DNA from: Bacteroidota bacterium
GTDB lineage: Bacteria; Bacteroidota; Bacteroidia; Chitinophagales; LD1
Direction: 5' to 3'
Length of the DNA stretch: 56,004 nucleotides
NCBI GenBank assembly: GCA_947479455.1
Contig: CANJZE010000025.1
Location: 1-56,004 of the forward strand
Shown: in pieces, positions 1 through 8,300 of the stretch
Numbering within the stretch: position 1 is the stretch's first letter
Layout of the letters: each line of letters begins with the position of its first letter
Notes under the pieces: generated by a model
Databases searched by the model: none
Seen by the model: the letters and a program-made list of their open reading frames with translations, nothing else
What the model was told of the DNA's origin: nothing
Position numbers and translations under genes: made by a program

Positions 1-114
1 GTAATAATATCCACAGTGTTAGTTTCTTCTTCATGCTTCGAAATTTCGGGCGAATATTTTCGTTTTAGTTTTATGAAAGTAGTGTAACAGAAAGATTAAC
101 AATAAAAATTTACG

Positions 115-405
115 ATGGCATTCAAATATAATATTGCGCAGCTCAAAAAGATGGAAGACATTTTTAAAGAAGGCGGCTATACAGTGAGATACGAAAAAGG
201 AAATTTCCAAAATGGTTATTGTGTGCTCGAAAAAAGAAGAGTGGTTGTCATCAACCGCTTTCATGAGCCCGAAGCAAAAATAAATTCCATGATGGAAATC
301 CTCGTCAACATTTCCGATTTAGAATTAGAAAACCTTTCGAGCGAAAGCACACAGTTCTATCAGCAGATAAAAACCGAAAAAGAAACTTTGTTTCAGCAGC
401 AATAA
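115..405 (+). CDS. Conserved hypothetical protein, 96 aa
   Basis: A small, charged, soluble protein with no signal peptide, membrane segment or catalytic motif that I recognise. The ATG at 115 follows an A-rich stretch, as is usual for start sites in this window. The composition suggests a folded alpha/beta domain: an N-terminal helix (residues 5-20), a central strand-rich part around VRYEKGNFQNGYCVLEKRRVVVINR, split here as VRYEKGNFQNG then YCVLEKRRVVVINR, and a helical C-terminus rich in Glu and Gln. The downstream hydrolase gene is co-directional, 83 bp away. I recall similar small proteins of unknown role in Bacteroidota genomes but cannot assign a function. The frame is clean and codon use matches its neighbours, so it is probably a real gene. 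Confidence 0.7.
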   Translation: MAFKYNIAQLKKMEDIFKEGGYTVRYEKGNFQNGYCVLEKRRVVVINRFHEPEAKINSMMEILVNISDLELENLSSESTQFYQQIKTEKETLFQQQ

Positions 406-488
406 ATAGTTGAACTCAGGTCTTTGTATTTACTGCTACTGGTTACTGCCGCTGCATACTACTTTCTCACAAAATACTCTACCAGAAA

Positions 489-1253
489 ATGCAAATCACA
501 TTCCTCGGCACAGGCACATCAGGAGGAGTTCCGTTGATTGGTTGCCAATGCGAGGTTTGTAAAAGTAATGATGCCCGCAATAAACGTTTGCGCACTTCTA
601 TTCTCATTCAACACGATGGTTTAAATATTGTTTTGGATTGCGGACCCGATTTTCGTCAGCAAATGTTGCGGGCTGATGTTCGTAAACTTGACGCTATACT
701 AATGACACATGCGCACAAAGACCATACAGCGGGCTTTGATGATATTCGTGCGTTCAACTTCATGCAAAAGAAAGCTATTGACGTTTACTGCACTCAAGAA
801 ACCGAACAAAGCATCAAAGAACAATTCAGCTACGCTTTTACTGAAACCGATTATCCGTATTTGCCAAAGATGAATTTTGTTCGAATTCAGAATTCAGAAT
901 TCAGAATTCAGAATTTAAATATCATTCCTGTTGAAGTAATGCACGCAACCATGTCTGTTTTCGGTTATCGTTTCGAGAAAAATTTTACTTACATAACCGA
1001 TGCTAAAACAATTACAAAAGAAGAGCGCGATAAAATTCGAGGTACTAAAATTTTAGTAGTGAATGCACTTCGTCACGAAAATCATTATTCGCATTTTACT
1101 ATTGATGAAGCATTGGAATTAGTGAACGATGTAAAACCTGAACTCACCTATTTAATTCACATGAGCCATCAGTTTGGTTTGCAGGAAGAGATGGAGAAAA
1201 AATTTCCTGCGCATATTCGAGTGGCTTATGACGGATTGGAAATTTCTGTTTAA
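489..1253 (+). CDS. MBL-fold metallohydrolase, PhnP-like
   Basis: A 254-residue metallo-beta-lactamase-fold hydrolase. The opening FLGTGTSGGVP and the metal-binding motif HAHKDH (His74, His76, Asp78, His79) are clear, and LDCGPDFR precedes them. Three cysteines in GCQCEVC (residues 19-24) resemble the extra zinc site of PhnP, the phosphoribosyl cyclic phosphate phosphodiesterase, so a cyclic phosphodiester or related phosphoester is the likely substrate class. No phn genes are nearby, so a C-P lyase role is not supported; a general repair or housekeeping hydrolase is more likely. An odd low-complexity segment near residues 132-142 is encoded by a 7-bp tandem repeat and looks like an in-frame insertion between core strands. 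Confidence 0.9.
   Translation: MQITFLGTGTSGGVPLIGCQCEVCKSNDARNKRLRTSILIQHDGLNIVLDCGPDFRQQMLRADVRKLDAILMTHAHKDHTAGFDDIRAFNFMQKKAIDVYCTQETEQSIKEQFSYAFTETDYPYLPKMNFVRIQNSEFRIQNLNIIPVEVMHATMSVFGYRFEKNFTYITDAKTITKEERDKIRGTKILVVNALRHENHYSHFTIDEALELVNDVKPELTYLIHMSHQFGLQEEMEKKFPAHIRVAYDGLEISV
884..915 (+). repeat. 7-bp tandem repeat inside the MBL hydrolase gene
   Basis: Four perfect copies of AATTCAG plus a partial AATT. Because 7 is not a multiple of 3, three units encode one 7-residue period (RIQNSEF), so the protein carries RIQNSEFRIQN. A change of one unit would shift the frame; the present copy number keeps the frame open. Confidence 0.95.
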
Positions 1254-1320
1254 GATTTTTCGAGAAGAAAAAAAGAATAGTTTTACCCGATAACCATTTT
1301 CTTAATCAACCAACCACACC

Positions 1321-2772
1321 ATGTCTGATTATTTTAAAAGAAAATCAATTCCGCAACTTATTAGTGAATCGCACGATGGCGAACATTCATTGCATCGTAC
1401 GCTTTCTGCATTCAATCTTGTTACACTCGGTATAGGTGCCATTATAGGTGCCGGATTGTTTTCTATAACCGGAGGAGCCGCTGCACACAACGCAGGACCC
1501 GCAGTAACACTTTCATTTATAGTAGCAGCCATCGGTTGCGGTTTTGCGGGTTTATGTTATGCTGAATTTGCGAGTATGATTCCTGTAGCAGGAAGTGCTT
1601 ACACGTATGCGTACGCAACCATGGGCGAATTTATTGCCTGGGTTATCGGTTGGGATTTAGTGTTGGAATATGCTGTGGGCGGTGCAACCGTAGCCATCAG
1701 TTGGTCGCGTTACTTGGTTAAGTTGTTAGAGTATTACGAAATTTATTTGCCGGCACAATTCGTCATGTCACCTTTCGATTCCATAACCTGTGGTGACGGA
1801 ACTTTAGTACACGGCATGATAAATGTTCCCGCAGTATTTATTGTAGTAGTAGTATCGATGCTACTTATAAAAGGAACTCGCGAATCTGCCTTTGTAAACA
1901 ACATCATTGTTGCGTTAAAAGTTACGGTGGTTATGGTGTTCATTGGTTTAGGATGGGCATACATTAATACTGCTAATTACACTCCTTATATTCCAGAAAA
2001 CACAGGAACTTTCGGTGAGTTTGGATGGAGCGGAATTATTCGCGCAGCAGGAATTATCTTCTTTGCTTACATAGGTTTTGATGCAGTGAGCACTGCGGCA
2101 CAGGAAGCAAAAAATCCCGGTCGCGATATGCCGATTGGAATTTTAGTTTCGCTTGCCATTTGCACTGTGCTCTATATTTTGTTTGCACACGTAATGACAG
2201 GGCTTGCTAACTACAAAGAGTTTCAAGGTCAGGATGGAATTGCACCGGTAGCTGTTGCTATTCGACACACGCCTTACATATGGTTACAACAAGCAGTAAT
2301 CATCGCTATCCTCGCAGGATATTCTTCAGTTATTATGGTCATGCTAATGGGGCAATCGAGAGTTTTCTTCTCAATGAGTAAAGATGGATTGTTGCCAAAA
2401 GTTTTTTCTGAGGTGCACACAAAATTCAAAACCCCTTACAAATCGAATTTACTTTTCATGGTCTTCGTAAGTTTGTTTGCTGCATTTGTTCCAGCACGAG
2501 TGGTAGGCGAAATGACTAGCATAGGAACGCTCTTCGCTTTTATATTGGTTTGTGCAGGAGTACTTTACATGCGTTACAAAATGCCCGATGCTCCACGTGT
2601 TTTCAAAACTCCTTTTGTTCCGGTGGTTCCCATACTCGGCATACTTGTTTGTTTTGGTATGATGGTATTTTTACCGGGCGATACCTGGTTGCGTTTAATT
2701 ATCTGGATGGCAATAGGCGTAGCAATTTATTTTCTTTATAGCGCAAAACGCAGTAAGCTCAGAAACAAATAA
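1321..2772 (+). CDS. APC-family amino acid permease (cationic amino acid transporter type)
   Basis: A 483-residue inner-membrane permease. The motif LGIGAIIGAGLFSITG (residues ~36-51) is the unwound TM1 substrate site of APC transporters, and FFAYIGFDAVSTAAQEAKNP with RDMPIGI is the conserved TM6 to loop region of the YfnA/CAT branch. About 12-13 hydrophobic segments are visible. The length fits the family. It probably imports amino acids by proton symport or exchange; which amino acid cannot be read from sequence. It is followed on the same strand by a second, divergent APC permease after an 80-bp gap containing a perfect inverted repeat, so the two may be separately controlled. Confidence 0.92.
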   Translation: MSDYFKRKSIPQLISESHDGEHSLHRTLSAFNLVTLGIGAIIGAGLFSITGGAAAHNAGPAVTLSFIVAAIGCGFAGLCYAEFASMIPVAGSAYTYAYATMGEFIAWVIGWDLVLEYAVGGATVAISWSRYLVKLLEYYEIYLPAQFVMSPFDSITCGDGTLVHGMINVPAVFIVVVVSMLLIKGTRESAFVNNIIVALKVTVVMVFIGLGWAYINTANYTPYIPENTGTFGEFGWSGIIRAAGIIFFAYIGFDAVSTAAQEAKNPGRDMPIGILVSLAICTVLYILFAHVMTGLANYKEFQGQDGIAPVAVAIRHTPYIWLQQAVIIAILAGYSSVIMVMLMGQSRVFFSMSKDGLLPKVFSEVHTKFKTPYKSNLLFMVFVSLFAAFVPARVVGEMTSIGTLFAFILVCAGVLYMRYKMPDAPRVFKTPFVPVVPILGILVCFGMMVFLPGDTWLRLIIWMAIGVAIYFLYSAKRSKLRNK

Positions 2773-2777
2773 TATTG

Positions 2778-2832
2778 AAGATTTAAAATTGAATATTGAG
2801 AGCCACATCTTCAATATTCAATTTTAAATCTT
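2778..2832. repeat. Perfect 22-bp inverted repeat between two permease genes
   Basis: The arms are 2778-2799 and 2811-2832, exact reverse complements, separated by an 11-nt loop. The arms are nearly all A/T and there is no adjoining T-run after a GC stem, so it is not a textbook intrinsic terminator. It ends 20 bp before the ATG of the second permease and could mask or stabilise that leader. Confidence 0.95.
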
Positions 2833-2852
2833 ACATCGTCAAGCATCAATCC

Positions 2853-4310
2853 ATGCAAGAAAAAAAATCTTTAAATCTTCTTGATGCCACATTAATAGTT
2901 TCCGGCTCCATGATTGGCTCGGGAATTTTTATTGTAAGTGCTGACATAGCACGACAAACAGGCGGCTCGGGATGGTTGTTACTATCCTGGATTATTTCGG
3001 GAATAATTACACTTTTTGCTGCATTGAGTTATGGCGAACTCGCCAGTATGTTTCCTCACGCAGGCGGTCAGTATGTGTATTTAAAAAACGCTTACAACCC
3101 ACTCGTAGGATTTCTTTATGGCTGGACAATTTTCTTAGTAGTTCAATGCGGAACCATTGCTGCGGTAGCTGTGGCATTTGCAAAATATACCGGAGTGTTG
3201 TTTCCTGTTTTAAGTGAGAACAATATTTTGTTTGTAGTAGGAAGTTTTAAAATTTCAGCCGCTCAACTCTTCGGAATATTTTCGATTCTGGTTCTTACAT
3301 TAATAAATAGCAGAGGAATTAACTACGGCAAAATAGTACTGCGTCTTTTTACTTCGGCCAAACTACTCGCATTATTCGGAATAATTGTTTTGGGAATTTT
3401 TGTTTATGGAAGTTCAGAAACATGGAGCATGAACTGGAGCGATGCTTTCAGTTTATCGCATTGGTCAAAAGATATTGATGGAAATTGGATTCAAACCAAT
3501 CTCTCAGCTATTGCTTTAATGTCGGCTGTGGGAGTAGGCTTGGTGGGTTCGCTTTTCAGCAGCGATGCTTGGAACAACGTTACTTTTATTTCGGGCGATA
3601 TTGAAAACCCAAAGCGCAATATTCCTTTGAGCTTAGGTATTGGAACCATCATTGTGGTTTCACTTTACCTGTTAGCGAATATCGCTTACCTCTATTTGCT
3701 TCCGCTTACCGGTACGCCCGATGGCGTTAATGTTTTTGCTCGTGGAATTCAGTTTGCTCAAAACGAACGAGTGGGAACGGCTGCCGCACAAATGATGTTT
3801 GGCGGAGCTGCGGCCGTGATCATGGCTGCGCTGATTATGATTTCAACTTTCGGTTGTAACAACGGAATTATTCTAGCGAGTGTGCGAGTATACCAAGCCA
3901 TGGCTAAGGATGGTTTGTTCTTCGAAAAAATGAAACACAACAACGAAAACGGAGTGCCGGGTTTTGCACTTTGGATTCAGTTTTTTTGGGCTTCGCTACT
4001 TTGCTTAAGCGGCAAATATGGTGACCTACTTGATTATGTGATGTTCTCGGTTATGCTTTTCTACATACTTACTATTGCGGGAATTTTTATACTGCGTAAA
4101 AAAATGCCCGATGCTGAACGACCATACAAAGCGTGGGGATATCCTGTTGTGCCTGCTTTGTATTTAGTTCTTGCTTCTGCGTTTTGCATCAATCTTCTTT
4201 TTGTAAAATTCTCGGCTTGCTGGCCAGGTTTGTTGATTGTGGCTATTGGGGTTCCGGTGTTTTATTACTGGAGAAAAAAAGGACAAGCAGAAACCAGCCT
4301 TACTGAATAG
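2853..4310 (+). CDS. APC-family amino acid permease
   Basis: A 485-residue inner-membrane transporter of the APC superfamily. The N-terminus LLDATLIVSGSMIGSGIFIV holds the TM1 glycine-rich substrate motif, and FSSDAWNNVTFISGDIENPKRNIP is the TM6/loop signature of the LAT/YhdG-like branch. About 12 membrane segments are visible. The start is set at the ATG at 2853, where family homology begins; the frame is open for 19 more codons upstream, but those would translate the inverted repeat. It is only distantly similar to the preceding permease, so this is a pair of paralogues from different subfamilies rather than a recent duplication. Substrate unknown; the LAT-like branch often carries neutral amino acids. 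Confidence 0.9.
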   Translation: MQEKKSLNLLDATLIVSGSMIGSGIFIVSADIARQTGGSGWLLLSWIISGIITLFAALSYGELASMFPHAGGQYVYLKNAYNPLVGFLYGWTIFLVVQCGTIAAVAVAFAKYTGVLFPVLSENNILFVVGSFKISAAQLFGIFSILVLTLINSRGINYGKIVLRLFTSAKLLALFGIIVLGIFVYGSSETWSMNWSDAFSLSHWSKDIDGNWIQTNLSAIALMSAVGVGLVGSLFSSDAWNNVTFISGDIENPKRNIPLSLGIGTIIVVSLYLLANIAYLYLLPLTGTPDGVNVFARGIQFAQNERVGTAAAQMMFGGAAAVIMAALIMISTFGCNNGIILASVRVYQAMAKDGLFFEKMKHNNENGVPGFALWIQFFWASLLCLSGKYGDLLDYVMFSVMLFYILTIAGIFILRKKMPDAERPYKAWGYPVVPALYLVLASAFCINLLFVKFSACWPGLLIVAIGVPVFYYWRKKGQAETSLTE

Positions 4311-4414
4311 AAGTAAACTCAGCATTACAATGTTGAATTGCCGGTCAGTGGATAGCCCCTTCTTTTTTGAATCACCAATTTTCATTTATTCCGCTCCTCT
4401 CCTACATTCGCCCA

Positions 4415-5194
4415 ATGAAAAATTCAGTTCGTGGAAAATGGGCTTTAATTACAGGCGCCACATCAGGTTTTGGCCGTGCTACAGCTGAGCGGTTAGCAAG
4501 CGAAGGTTGCAACGTAATCATTACAGGCAGGCGAAAAGAAAAACTCGAAGCAGTCTATCATATTCTACAAGAAAAATTTCAGATCAAAGTTTTGTCGTAC
4601 TGTTTCGATGTACGCGAATTGAATAAATGTGTAGAAATGGCGAATGATTTAGCCGAGCGAGAAATTGTTCCCGATATCTTAATCAACAATGCCGGTTTGG
4701 CTTCAGGAAAAAATAAAATTTACGAAGGACTTATTGGAGATTGGGAAAAAATGATTGATACGAATATTAAAGGACTCCTGTACATTACCCGTTCTATTTT
4801 ACCTATGATGGTAGCCCGCAATGAAGGACACGTCATCAACATTGGCAGCGCAGCAGGGCATTTAGTTTACCCTGAAGGGAACGTTTACAACGCTACAAAG
4901 TTTGCTGTGAAAGCACTCAACGAAGCCATCAATTTAGATTTAGTGGGAACCAATATTCGTTGCTGCTCTATTGACCCGGGCGCTGCCGAAACTGAGTTCA
5001 GCAAAGTGCGGTTCCATGGCGATGAAGAAAAAGCAAAAAAAGTTTACGAAGGTTACGAACCTTTAATAGCAGAAGATATAGCCGATATGATTTTATATGT
5101 ACTGAACACTCCTTTGCATGTAAACATTACTACTATGGTGGTATATCCTACTGCTCAACGCAGCGTATATGTGATGGATAGGAAGAAAGATTAG
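4415..5194 (+). CDS. SDR-family NAD(P)-dependent oxidoreductase (YdfG-like)
   Basis: A 259-residue classical short-chain dehydrogenase. The dinucleotide motif is TGATSGFG (residues 13-20), followed by an Arg-rich ITGRR at the end of beta-2 that favours NADPH, then NNAG (91-94) and the catalytic Ser145, Tyr158 and Lys162 (YNATK). The C-terminal part, with CCSIDPGAAETEFS and ADMILYVLNTPLHVNI, matches the YdfG/serine-3-dehydrogenase branch that oxidises hydroxy acids such as serine, allothreonine or 3-hydroxypropionate. The ATG at 4415 places the nucleotide motif at the usual distance; an upstream in-frame ATG at 4367 would add 16 poorly conserved residues. It is convergent with the PKD gene downstream. 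Confidence 0.88.
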   Translation: MKNSVRGKWALITGATSGFGRATAERLASEGCNVIITGRRKEKLEAVYHILQEKFQIKVLSYCFDVRELNKCVEMANDLAEREIVPDILINNAGLASGKNKIYEGLIGDWEKMIDTNIKGLLYITRSILPMMVARNEGHVINIGSAAGHLVYPEGNVYNATKFAVKALNEAINLDLVGTNIRCCSIDPGAAETEFSKVRFHGDEEKAKKVYEGYEPLIAEDIADMILYVLNTPLHVNITTMVVYPTAQRSVYVMDRKKD

Positions 5195-5270
5195 TTTTAT
5201 ATTGATGGTGTTCGAAAGGCTTGAAAAAGAATGTCCTTCTGCGCTTATCAAAGGCTCTTTGATTGGAACA

Positions 5271-5294
5271 CCCTTCGACAAGCTCAGGGTGACA
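5271..5294. repeat. Dispersed repeat of the TTCGACAAGCTCAG family
   Basis: It contains CTTCGACAAGCTCAGGGTGA, the core shared with 13839-13860 (plus its inverted partner at 13871-13890) and 35031-35055. Here it lies between the convergent SDR and PKD genes. Palindromic elements of this type are common between genes of environmental bacteria and are REP-like. Confidence 0.85.
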
Positions 5295-5332
5295 GACTAT
5301 TTTTTGAGGTGTAATCAGTAGCTAGGACTTTG

Positions 5333-8300
5333 TTACCTCACCAGCGTAACATTACCCGATTTTTCAATGGTGCTTCCGCTGCTGCAAACTCCTTTCATTA
5401 AGTATACATATGTAGCTACATCGGCTTCTTTACCGTTGATTCTTCCATCCCAACCTTCGCTAATATTTTTACTCTCGTAAACCAAATGCCCCCAACGGTC
5501 ATACACTCTAAAATAATCGAGTGAGCGCAAACCTATCCCGCGCACAAAAAGTACATCGTTTAAATCGTCATTATTAGGAGTAAAAGTATTCGGCACAAAA
5601 ACCATGGTAGGGTCACACGATACAACTTTTATATCTACATAGGCCGTGTCTTTGCAACCAAATGTATTGGTAACTACCACGGGTATATGTTGACTTTGAG
5701 TTGCGGTTAAGAATGGTCTACGACAGGTAGTGCAGCTCAAATCTTCCACCGGAAACCATTGATAATTTACGTTATCGGGCGATGCAGCATATAGTTGAAT
5801 CTGTGTCCCTTCGGTTACTGTTTGATCATCACCCGCTTCTACATACGGATTAGGCGCAATGGTCACATGAACAGTTTCTGTATCGGCAATACAAGTTGAA
5901 CTGCTCACAATTACAGTGTAATTATAATCGCCTACCGGTGCACTTAAAATCGGGTCTTCAACTATCGTTGAATTTAAATATGCCGCGGGACTCCACAAGA
6001 ACGAAGTGTCATTGAAACTGGCTTCGCGAACGTTGAGCATAAATTGAATATCGCCACCATCACAAACTAACGTATCGGCAAGTGAAAGATCTGCTACAAC
6101 TTTATCTATCAACCACACTTTAACAATGCGCGAAATTGAACATCCTGTTGAGTTAGTTCCGGTTACTCGATAAATTTGTGTATCAGGAGGGAACACCTTA
6201 GGATTGACAATGGTGGTATCGGTTATATAAAGATTAGGAGACCATACTGCCGAAGCAACGCCAGGGCCTGCACTCAATTGCAAAGTATCGTTCGGGCAAA
6301 TTCTGAAAGAAATACCCGGGAAAATAAGCGGTAGTGCGTCTACGTTTACTGTTATGGTATCTTTTGCCTGGCAGCCAATATTTGTAGTAGCTGTTACAAT
6401 GTAAGTAATGGTATCCGGTGCTGAACAAATTGGGTTTCGGCAATCACTACAACTTAAATAGTTAGGCGAAAGATTTGCTTGCCAATCAAAATAGTCACCA
6501 TACGTCAAATCAAACTGCACATAATTTCCTCTACAGACAGTTGTATCGGAAGGTAAATTTGGGTACGGGATTAATCCGACCGTAATCGTATCTACCGGAT
6601 ACGCCACTACACAACCTACACTGTCTGTCAAGGTATAAACCGGATAGAAAGTACCTACACTGATATAGGTGTGAGATAAATTGATGGAGTCAGTAAATGC
6701 AGTTCCATCGCCCAAATCGGCAACACTTGCTACAGTTGATTGTGTAGTTCCTGTAATTGTAATGGATAAAGGTGTGCAACCACTATCAGTTGAAGCAGTA
6801 AAATGTCCAATAGGACCACGTACCCGTATGTAATCCAAATAAATTATCGAATCGCGGCAACCCGAAGAATCCCATGCAACTAATGCTACATCATAATCGC
6901 CCGGGAAAAAATAAACGTGTAATGGTGCGCGTTCCGTACTGGTATCTCCATCGCCAAAATACCATAGCCATTGTAGGTCTTGTCGGTTAGTAGTGTTATA
7001 AAACTGTACAGGAAATGGAGGACATGGAGAGAAATTTGAGTTTACAAAAAAGTTAGCTATAGGAGTATCAACATTCATGAAATTTGGTAGGACCAAAGTA
7101 TCGGAACAACCGAAGGTGGTGTTCTTGGCTATCAAAGTTACGGTATAACTTCCTGAAGATGTATAGGTATGGTCAGGATCGTGTAATATAGATGAAGTGC
7201 CATCGCCAAAGTACCATTCAAATTGATTTGAGCTCAAAGAAGTGTTTTCGAAATGAACTGATTCACCAGGACATACCGCGGTATCTGATGTAAACAAAGC
7301 CTCAATGTTTCGAGGTGTAATAGTTTTATTAAGCGTGGCTTTGCAACCATGATTATCGTTTACAATCAGTTTAGCTTGAAAAGAACCTTGGGTGGTATAC
7401 GTGTAATTAGGATGATGAACCGAACTACTATCACCGTTTCCAAAATACCATTTCCAGGAATTTACAATTCCTAAAAATGATGAAGTTGAATCTCTAAAAG
7501 CCACATTAAGTGGAAGGCAACCAGTATTCGGTGTGGCACTAATAAAACCTCTGATACCATAAGCCGTTATATAATTAAGGCGAACAATGGAATCGTTGCA
7601 AGAATCTCCGGGGTTGATCATGAGTGTTACAGTAAACCTTCCCGTATCTGAATAAGTATGCGTTGGATTTTGTTGATTAGAAAAAGCACCATCACCAAAA
7701 CTCCAAAGCCATCCACTTGCAAAAGTTGAAGTATCGGAAAAGTGAACAGTTAATGGGTAACATCCGTTGGTAGTATCAGCGGTAAAGTTTGCATCAGGTG
7801 TTCCAATAGGAAGTGTTTTTTGTATTGAATCAACACAACCCGTAAGAATATTCGATACAATCAATGTAACTGTATAATTGCCTTGCGTAGCATAGGTATG
7901 CGTTGGGTTTTGAACATTATCAGTGCTTCCATCGCCAAACTCCCAAAGCCAAGTATCAGCTCCTTGTGAAGAATCTTGAAATGCTACGGTAGTTGGATTA
8001 GCACAATCAAAATCGAAATAGAAATCAGCTTTGGGTACAACAATTAAAATGTAATCTAACTTAATTGTATCGCCACGACAGCCCTGATTGGTAATGGTAA
8101 GTGTAATATCATACGTACCAGTGTCCGAATAGAAATGGTCAGGGTCAACTAAATTGCTCGTTTGACCATCGCCAAAATCCCATAAATAAACAGCGGTTCC
8201 GGGTACTCCTTGGGTTAGATCTGTGAATGTTACCAGTTGATTTACACATTGCACTAAAGGCGAAGCAGTGAAGGTGGGAATTATACTAAGCCCTACATCA

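Noticed and set aside
31-264. 77-codon minus-strand frame overlapping the first gene
   Set aside because: Phe/His-rich shadow of the plus-strand 96-residue protein; no supporting context.
489-1253. Phosphonate (C-P lyase) degradation via PhnP
   Set aside because: No other phn genes nearby; similarity is at family level only.
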